NCBI RefSeq assembly: GCF_039545095.1
Contig: NZ_BAABRS010000001.1
Span: 496,001-560,000 of the forward strand
Length of the DNA: 64,000 bases
Direction of reading: 5' to 3'
DNA from: Fodinibius salicampi
GTDB lineage: Bacteria > Bacteroidota > Rhodothermia > Balneolales > Balneolaceae
Numbering within the stretch: position 1 is the first letter of the stretch; each line of letters opens with the position of its first letter. Shown here one piece after another: positions 58,044-64,000 of this stretch. The position numbers and the translations under genes are program-made. The notes below the pieces were generated by a model that had not been told where the DNA came from, did no database searches, and was given only the letters and a program-made list of their open reading frames with translations.

Positions 58044-58928
58044 ATGGATAAGATTGTTATTTCTGTAATAATCCCGGTTTATAATGACAGTAAACGTTTA
58101 AAAAACTGTTTAGAAGCCTTAGAAGAACAAACTATTTCAGAAAATTTTGAGATTCTGGTTGTAGATAATGGATCGGAAGAAGATATTTACAAGATTGTAC
58201 AGAAGTTTGAAAGAGCAAAATATTATAACGAAAAGAAAGTGGGTTCCTACACAGCACGAAATTGTGGAATAGAGCACTCATCAGGAGATATCTTGGCTTT
58301 TACGGATGCAGACTGTATACCAGAACAGGGTTGGTTAAAAACAGGTATAGATTTTTTAAGAAATAATCCGAACTGCGATGCTGTAGGTGGGGAGATAAGC
58401 TTATTTCCGAAAACAAACTCGCCTAATGCATTTGAACTATATGATATTACATTCGGTTTTCGGCAGGAAAATTCAATTTATAAACATGGTTACAGCGTCA
58501 CAGCTAATCTATTTGTGCGTGGAACAGCCTTTAAGGAGATTGGTTTATTTAATGAAGAATTAAAATCGGGGGGAGATGCCGAGTGGTGTCAACGATTAAT
58601 TTCTAAAGGAGGAAATTTATGCTATTTAAGCAGTGCCCGGATTAAACACCCTGCCTTGCATTCATTTCAGAGTTTCAAAAGAAAGTATAGAAGAATTGCT
58701 GGGGGGAGATTTCAAAAGGATATTTTTGATTTTTATACGCTATGTCGAGCCTCTTACCACCATTTGTTATCACTGATCAATCTCAGAGGAGATTCCTTTC
58801 AAAATGAATATACCGATAGTTTTTATCGGAAAATTTCTTTATTTGGAATTCACGTTGTTAAAATAAGCGTATATATAGTTACTTATTTCAAGTTATATAT
58901 TGGCATAGGAAAACCAGGGAGGGAATAG
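58044..58928 (+). CDS. Glycosyltransferase family 2 protein
   Basis: This 294-aa GT2 enzyme has VISVIIPVYNDSKRLKNCL at the start, DNGS at 41-44, TDAD at 87-90 and GGDAEWCQRLISKGG in the acceptor region. It begins one base after the preceding stop (TAGG then ATG), so it is coupled. It is a different type from the two genes that flank it. The sugar specificity is unknown. Confidence 0.9.
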   Translation: MDKIVISVIIPVYNDSKRLKNCLEALEEQTISENFEILVVDNGSEEDIYKIVQKFERAKYYNEKKVGSYTARNCGIEHSSGDILAFTDADCIPEQGWLKTGIDFLRNNPNCDAVGGEISLFPKTNSPNAFELYDITFGFRQENSIYKHGYSVTANLFVRGTAFKEIGLFNEELKSGGDAEWCQRLISKGGNLCYLSSARIKHPALHSFQSFKRKYRRIAGGRFQKDIFDFYTLCRASYHHLLSLINLRGDSFQNEYTDSFYRKISLFGIHVVKISVYIVTYFKLYIGIGKPGRE

Positions 58929-58929
58929 A

Positions 58930-59859
58930 TTGTCTTACAAAGTTTCAGTAGTTATTCCATGTTATAATGTAGAAAAATTTGTTGGGAAATGTATTGAATC
59001 CGTATTGGGCCAAACTTATAAGAATTTTGAAATTGTTTGTGTAAATGATGGCTCACAAGATAATACCCTGGAGGTGATTCAAAAGTATGAAGCGGAATTT
59101 GGGGATAAAGTTTTGGTGTTAACCCAAAAGAATGAGGGACAGAGTAGTGCTATAAATAAAGGTATTAGAGCTTCTGGTGGAGAATACTTACAGTTCTTAG
59201 ATGCAGATGACTTTTTGAAAAAAGAAAAGATAGAACATCAGATAAGGTTAATAAAAAAAGGAGATGTAGAGCCAGATATTATTGCTTCTGCAGTTGAAAA
59301 AAGATTTGAAGATGGACGGATAAAAATAGACAAGAATATAGAATATGAACCTTGGGAGGGGCTTGCCAGATACCATATAGGTATAACAAGTTCTAATCTA
59401 TGGAAGAAAAAAACTGTACAACTAGTAGAAGGATTTGATGAGAATCTGTCATCTAATAAAGAGCATGATCTAATTTTTCGAATGTTAAAAAATGGAGCGA
59501 CTGTTCTGCATGACCCAGAACCATTAACTGTTAAAAGGCAAAGAAGCAGTGGATCGATATCTTCTCAGAATGACCATAACCACCTTGGACGAAAGGTAAT
59601 TCATAGATATAAAGTATATGAATACACAAAAAAGAATGATTTGTTGAGTAAAGAACTATTGAACTACTTAATACTCGAAAATATTAGTGACTTAAAACGT
59701 ATATATGATAATGATTCTCTGATGGCCCTTGAACTACATAAAAAGTATATACCTGATGGCTTTAAGCTGTCCAGTAATTTGAGTAGATCGTATCGTTTAT
59801 TATACAATTTATTGGGATTTAAATATACAGAACTATTGCGTAGCTATTTAGGAAAATAG
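58930..59859 (+). CDS. Glycosyltransferase family 2 protein with TTG start
   Basis: This 309-aa GT2 enzyme has SVVIPCYNVEKFVGKCIES, NDGS at about 38-41, DADD near 90-93 and GFDENLSSNKEHDLIFRML. It starts at TTG (58930); a strong purine-rich Shine-Dalgarno-like block (AGGGAGGG, about 58916-58923) sits the right distance before it, and the frame gives the same N-terminus as its relatives, so the TTG is likely real. It resembles the gene two places upstream along its length, including the C-terminus. Confidence 0.87.
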   Translation: MSYKVSVVIPCYNVEKFVGKCIESVLGQTYKNFEIVCVNDGSQDNTLEVIQKYEAEFGDKVLVLTQKNEGQSSAINKGIRASGGEYLQFLDADDFLKKEKIEHQIRLIKKGDVEPDIIASAVEKRFEDGRIKIDKNIEYEPWEGLARYHIGITSSNLWKKKTVQLVEGFDENLSSNKEHDLIFRMLKNGATVLHDPEPLTVKRQRSSGSISSQNDHNHLGRKVIHRYKVYEYTKKNDLLSKELLNYLILENISDLKRIYDNDSLMALELHKKYIPDGFKLSSNLSRSYRLLYNLLGFKYTELLRSYLGK

Positions 59860-59865
59860 GATTAC

Positions 59866-60197
59866 ATGAAAATTCTTTATTATTCTCCCTATCCAAATCT
59901 TAACTTGTCTGCTCCTGCTAGTTATGGTACCCATATGCGTGAGATGATTACCACCTTCGAGCGGTCGGGTCATGAAATTTTGCCGGTCATTATGGGAAGA
60001 ATACACTTAGCTGATAAAGAATCGGCTGAAAGTACAAAACCGAGATGGATAGATTTTATAAAACCATATTTTGGAAAAAGAATCTGGCAAAGTTTAAAGG
60101 ATCTTAAACTGCTGGCTTTTGATAAGGGGGAGCCAAAATCCTGGAGCAGAAGATAAAATATTTTCAACATAATTTTATATACGAACGGACAAACTAA
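59866..60197 (+). pseudogene. Truncated, frameshifted glycosyltransferase fragment
   Basis: The frame from 59866 encodes an N-terminal GT-B-like piece (MKILYYSPYPNLNLSAPASY, THMREMITTFERSGHEILPV) for 85 codons, then shifts in a run of five G near 60126-60130. Restoring one G joins DKG to AKILEQKIKYFQHNFIYERT, the usual GT4 segment with YERT, ending at a stop at 60195-60197. The C-terminal donor-binding half is missing. So this is an N-terminal fossil of a GT4 gene, decayed by a one-base loss in a homopolymer and a deletion. As it stands it gives 96 aa to a stop at 60156. Confidence 0.75.
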
Positions 60198-60216
60198 AGT
60201 AAAAAAGTAATTAGAA

Positions 60217-61362
60217 ATGGTTTATCTAACATTAGGAGAAGGATATTCCGGGGTATATAAAAGTCAAGTTATTGATGTATGTATTCACCTAAGAAATGAA
60301 TTTGATAAAGATATCAAGCTTGTATCAATAATTTCATTAAGAAATTTCTTTCAAGAAAGACGTAAAATTAAAAAAGAGATAGAGCATGCGGTTATACTTC
60401 CCATGATGCCACAATTTTTAGGATGGCTATTAAATCTGCCTCTACTTTTGCTGTTTTTCCTTTTTAGTAAAAGGTACTCTGTGATCTGCAGAAATGTAAA
60501 AGCAACTAATCTTTGCCTTATAATTAAAAAGATAGGTTTGCTTAGCAAAGTATGTTATGACGGGAGGGGAGCTATAAAAGCTGAACGGGAGGAATATTTG
60601 GATAATAATGGCCTGAAATATCATGAATTTGAGCTAAATGCCGTACAAAAGTCTGATTTTAGGATAGCTGTATCTAATCAATTAGTTGAGTACTGGAAGC
60701 AAGAATTTAACTATACAGGTAGTGCCCATCTGGTTATACCCTGTACTTTAGGGTTATCTTTTACAAGTTCCCTTCTAAATGAGGAGAAAAATATTAAAGT
60801 AAGGAAAAAATTAGGGTTCAATAAAAAAGATATAGTACTAGTATATGCCGGATCTTTAGCAGGTTGGCAATCTTTCAATTTGATAAAAGATTTTCTTAAT
60901 TACGTTTTACAAAAGAACTCAAATGTTAAGGTACTCCTAATGAGTAAAAGGGATGAGAATGTGAATAGAATATTGAATATGTTTCCCAAAGATGTGGTGT
61001 GTACTTGGGTAAATCATCGGGAGGTACCAGATTATTTAGCTGCCTGTGATTATGGTTTGTTATTAAGAGAAGATAGCGTAACTAATAGAGTCGCAGCGCC
61101 TACAAAATTTGCGGAATATTTATCCGCAGGTCTTTCTGTGATTATAAGTAATACTGTTGTTGACTATGCTGAGTTGGTAGAAAAAGAAAATCTAGGGATT
61201 GTTGTTGACAATTATAATCTTAAAAAAATAATAATTGATAAAGTTTCTTATAAAGAAAAAATAAATAGAGCCAATTTTTCCAAGAAATATTTTTCCAAGA
61301 AATCTTCTTTAAACATCGGAAAATATAAAGAGCTTTTACGTGCCTTAGAATCTGATTTATAA
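60217..61362 (+). CDS. GT4-like glycosyltransferase
   Basis: This 381-aa protein has the two-half pattern of GT-B enzymes. The N-terminal part has VYLTLGEGYSGVYKSQVIDVC and a hydrophobic stretch (about 70-90, LLNLPLLLLFFLFS) that may bind the membrane. The C-terminal donor half has LVYAGSLAGWQSFNLIKDFL and CDYGLLLREDSVTNRVAAPTKFAEYLSAG, as in GT4-like proteins. The sugar donor is unknown. It follows the decayed GT fragment. Confidence 0.8.
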   Translation: MVYLTLGEGYSGVYKSQVIDVCIHLRNEFDKDIKLVSIISLRNFFQERRKIKKEIEHAVILPMMPQFLGWLLNLPLLLLFFLFSKRYSVICRNVKATNLCLIIKKIGLLSKVCYDGRGAIKAEREEYLDNNGLKYHEFELNAVQKSDFRIAVSNQLVEYWKQEFNYTGSAHLVIPCTLGLSFTSSLLNEEKNIKVRKKLGFNKKDIVLVYAGSLAGWQSFNLIKDFLNYVLQKNSNVKVLLMSKRDENVNRILNMFPKDVVCTWVNHREVPDYLAACDYGLLLREDSVTNRVAAPTKFAEYLSAGLSVIISNTVVDYAELVEKENLGIVVDNYNLKKIIIDKVSYKEKINRANFSKKYFSKKSSLNIGKYKELLRALESDL

Positions 61363-61399
61363 CAGGTAATTAGCAGAGATCTAAGCATAAATTGTATTC

Positions 61400-62545
61400 A
61401 TGAAAGTATTATTACTTACAGATGGCATTTATCCTTATACCATAGGAGGGATGCAAAAGCATTCGTATTATTTAGCTAAGTTTTTAGCCCGGGAAGGTGT
61501 TATCCTTGATGTATTGATCCCGACAATACCTGTAGAGACAACTGCTAAGTTAGAAGATTATCTGACTCTCGAAGAGCAGAAAAAGATTAATTTTATTGAA
61601 ATCAATCAACCTAAAGTTGGTTATTTCCCTGGGCACTATATCTACGAATCGTATAAATATTCTAAAAATATATATAATCAAGTTATTGATCATATTGATG
61701 AGTATGACTTTGTTTATGCCCAAGGATTTACGGCTTGGAAATTATTAAAAGAAAGAAGTGATGATATTAAGAGGTTACCGATAGGCGTGAATTTTCATGG
61801 ATTGGAGATGTTCCAGATAACGGATGGAATTGCTTCAAAAATGGAACAGTTTTTATTCCGCTCTCCAGCGCGTTATTGTTTGAATAAGGCAGATTATGCT
61901 TATTCATTAGGTGGAAAGTTAACAGACATTATTGATAGGGAAACGGATGGAAATACTGATATTCTGCAAACACCTATTGGAATAGAAGATTATTGGCTTG
62001 AGAATGTACACCTGAATATTGAAAGACCCAGAAGATTTGTTTTTATAGGGCGCTACGAAAAACGAAAGGGAATAGATTTACTAAATAATGTGATCGAAAA
62101 AAATTACTCTGGAGATTTTTACTTTGATTTTATTGGCCCTATACCTGAGGAGAAAAGGGTTGACTTTCCTAATGTATATTATCACGGAGCCATTTATGAG
62201 GAAAATAGAATTATTAAAATACTCAATCAGGGAGATGTACTTTTTTGTCCAAGCTATTCGGAGGGTATGCCTACGGTTATTTTAGAAGCAATGTCCCGGG
62301 GACTGGCAGTGGTGGCCACTGATGTTGGGGCCGTCAACTGTTTAGTTTCTTCGCAAACCGGTTGGCTTATAGAACCTGGTGATCAGGAATTGCTGGATAA
62401 AACGTTTAAAGAATGTATCAATATAGGTGAAGAGGAACTTATAGATAAAAAAAGAGCGGCCCATCAACTTATAAAAGAGGAGTATACTTGGACTAATATT
62501 GCCAAAATAAATAAACAGGCTATACTTTCGGCTGTGGAGGAATAG
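61400..62545 (+). CDS. Glycosyltransferase family 4 protein
   Basis: This 381-aa GT4 enzyme has GIYPYTIGGMQKHSYYLAKFL as its N-terminal acceptor region (in parts), RRFVFIGRYEKRKGIDLLN as the donor-domain start, and SYSEGMPTVILEAMSRGLAVV, which contains the EX7E motif. VATDVGAVNCLVSSQTGWLI follows. The length is standard. It is expected to act at the cytosolic face of the inner membrane in glycan assembly; the sugar is unknown. Confidence 0.93.
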   Translation: MKVLLLTDGIYPYTIGGMQKHSYYLAKFLAREGVILDVLIPTIPVETTAKLEDYLTLEEQKKINFIEINQPKVGYFPGHYIYESYKYSKNIYNQVIDHIDEYDFVYAQGFTAWKLLKERSDDIKRLPIGVNFHGLEMFQITDGIASKMEQFLFRSPARYCLNKADYAYSLGGKLTDIIDRETDGNTDILQTPIGIEDYWLENVHLNIERPRRFVFIGRYEKRKGIDLLNNVIEKNYSGDFYFDFIGPIPEEKRVDFPNVYYHGAIYEENRIIKILNQGDVLFCPSYSEGMPTVILEAMSRGLAVVATDVGAVNCLVSSQTGWLIEPGDQELLDKTFKECINIGEEELIDKKRAAHQLIKEEYTWTNIAKINKQAILSAVEE

Positions 62546-62687
62546 ATGCAATCGGATATTCTTATCTGGTTAAGGCACTGAAATTTAAAGAAATCCTAAT
62601 CTCTGAATAGTAAATAAACTCCCGGAATTTGATTATTATTCTAATAGGGGTTAATACTGACGGAGTTATATTTAAACAACCATTTGA

Positions 62688-63992
62688 ATGAATCGCAAGA
62701 GTGCTTTAACATCTCTATTTGGAAATCAGACATTAGTAGCTTGCTTACTGATCTGGTTGGGTTCAAGCATTATACTGGGTGGACTATCTCCCGTCATTGT
62801 CATTGCTACAGCTCTATTATTGGCTTTTAAAAGAAGGTACCTGGAACTTTTTATAGGATTTGCCTTTTTGCTTTTTGTGGCCGACAGCCGACAGGATATA
62901 TTTGTTTTTGCCAAGAATTCACGCGATGTCTACGCGGTAATCATGACGCTTTGCATTGTTTTTGATAAACAATTTCCAATTTACAGGAAATTTTATAACT
63001 ACTTTTTGCCTTTTTTCCTGATTGCGGTATTGGCCTTATTTTTTAGCCCTACAATTGTACTGGGAGGCTTAAAAACTATTTCTTACCTACTAATTATCCT
63101 GATTGTTCCGAATTTCGTTATTCATATTTATGAATTATATGGCAGTATCTTTTTTAAGCAGCTTCTCTCATTGGGATTTGTCATATTAACTATTGGTATA
63201 ATTCTTTCATTTGTTAATCCCGGATTCGTTCACTTGGGAGGACGATATAATGGATTGCTAGGTAATCCAAATGGTATGGGATTATTTGTTTTACTTATTA
63301 CTATCTTATTTGAGGTATTATATACAAATAACAAGGATGAGTTCATTAGTCAGGGGAGAATTTTTTTTCTAGGAGTCGCGTTTATATCCATTATACTTTC
63401 CGGTTCCAGAACGGCGTTAATGGGGCTGGCAATATTTTTTGTGTTGCGCTATACGATAAGAGTTTCCCGGGCTCTGACATTTGTTTCTTTGATATTGGCA
63501 GTAGCTTTTATTCCGCTAATAATGCAGTATTTACCGCTTATTATACAGGAACTAGGATTAGCAGAATTTGCCCGTTTAGATTCATTACAGGATATGTCCG
63601 GAAGAGCCGTGGCTTTTGAGTTTTCTTGGGCACAGATACAAAATAATTTTTGGATGGGGAAAGGATTTGGTTATTCCGAATTTCTCTTTAGTCAGTGGAA
63701 GGAATATCTAAGTGACCTCGGTCACCAAGGAGGGACCCATAATACCTATCTCACGGTTTGGTTGGATACTGGATTATTTGGAGTCCTTTGTTTTGTTGGA
63801 GCATGGATAGGTATTTTCAAAAAGGCCTTTAGTGTGTCAAGTTTAGCTCTACCTGTGGGATGTACTGTTATTTTTACTACAATTTTTGAATCCTGGCTCT
63901 CTGCTTCTTTAAATGCATTTACCATCATTTTATTAATTATAGTCACAATACTGACGATACCTCATTTAACTAATGAATTTGAATACGAATAG
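62688..63992 (+). CDS. O-antigen ligase/polymerase (Wzy/WaaL-like)
   Basis: This 434-aa polytopic protein has about ten or more hydrophobic helices. A large periplasmic loop late in the sequence (FSWAQIQNNFWMGKGFGYSE, then GTHNTYLTVWLDTGLFG) holds the G-x-G-x and H-N motifs of the O-antigen ligase superfamily (Wzy_C). GRYNGLLGNPNGMGLFVLL in the middle is also typical. It either polymerises the repeat unit (Wzy) or ligates it to a carrier. The 8 bases to the window end show no further gene. Confidence 0.88.
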   Translation: MNRKSALTSLFGNQTLVACLLIWLGSSIILGGLSPVIVIATALLLAFKRRYLELFIGFAFLLFVADSRQDIFVFAKNSRDVYAVIMTLCIVFDKQFPIYRKFYNYFLPFFLIAVLALFFSPTIVLGGLKTISYLLIILIVPNFVIHIYELYGSIFFKQLLSLGFVILTIGIILSFVNPGFVHLGGRYNGLLGNPNGMGLFVLLITILFEVLYTNNKDEFISQGRIFFLGVAFISIILSGSRTALMGLAIFFVLRYTIRVSRALTFVSLILAVAFIPLIMQYLPLIIQELGLAEFARLDSLQDMSGRAVAFEFSWAQIQNNFWMGKGFGYSEFLFSQWKEYLSDLGHQGGTHNTYLTVWLDTGLFGVLCFVGAWIGIFKKAFSVSSLALPVGCTVIFTTIFESWLSASLNAFTIILLIIVTILTIPHLTNEFEYE

Positions 63993-64000
63993 TAGTAAGA

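Overview
The window looks like a chromosomal segment from a Gram-negative, Bacteroidota-like bacterium, most probably in or near the Balneolales/Rhodothermia (inference). The grounds are: DUF6588 and DUF5723 outer-membrane families; atpD-atpC as a two-gene unit away from the other ATP synthase genes; a promoter upstream of the yceD-rpmF-plsX-fab cluster with the Bacteroidota form TTG-N20-TAnnTTTG; LPS and outer-membrane genes; and moderate G+C that falls in the polysaccharide region.

Layout. 0-23.5 kb is mainly housekeeping, mostly on the minus strand: transketolase, a membrane-anchored SpoIIE/RsbU-type phosphatase, DNA polymerase I, a TRIC/UPF0126 channel with a DUF6588 outer-membrane protein, rsgA, a PfpI/DJ-1 gene broken by a stop codon, lon, a DUF5723 protein, pcrA/uvrD, valS, rsmB, an amino-acid permease and a secreted-looking SAM methyltransferase. 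23.8-25.8 kb is atpDC. 25.9-30.1 kb (minus) is a cell-envelope unit: class A PBP, lpxH-like phosphatase and polyprenyl diphosphate synthase. 30.2-39.0 kb (plus) holds pgi, a deoxynucleoside kinase, and the yceD-rpmF-plsX-fabH-fabD-fabG-acpP-fabF-rnc cluster. rpmF is only 59 codons long.

39.2-64.0 kb is an exopolysaccharide/capsule locus. It opens with a Wzc-type co-polymerase/tyrosine kinase and a minimal SLBB-like periplasmic protein. About 2 kb of decayed IS3-family DNA (two different remnants) then separates these from a minus-strand group: a lipoprotein with a possible thioester domain, a PorT-like barrel and an FkbH/HAD-IIIC protein. The plus-strand assembly and decoration genes follow: a TPR lipoprotein, sulfotransferase, ATP-grasp, asparagine-synthase-like protein, a possible glycosyltransferase, a PglK-like ABC flippase, three GT2 enzymes, a decayed GT fragment, two further GTs and an O-antigen ligase/polymerase. 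The locus runs off the right edge, and no initiating glycosyltransferase, full Wza or Wzx is seen.

Together the right-hand genes would build, flip, polymerise and export a surface glycan. The sulfotransferase, ATP-grasp and AsnB-like genes (50.3-54.0 kb) are contiguous and look like a decoration cassette; this is the least conventional part of the window. No tRNA, rRNA, CRISPR array, prophage or toxin-antitoxin pair was recognised.
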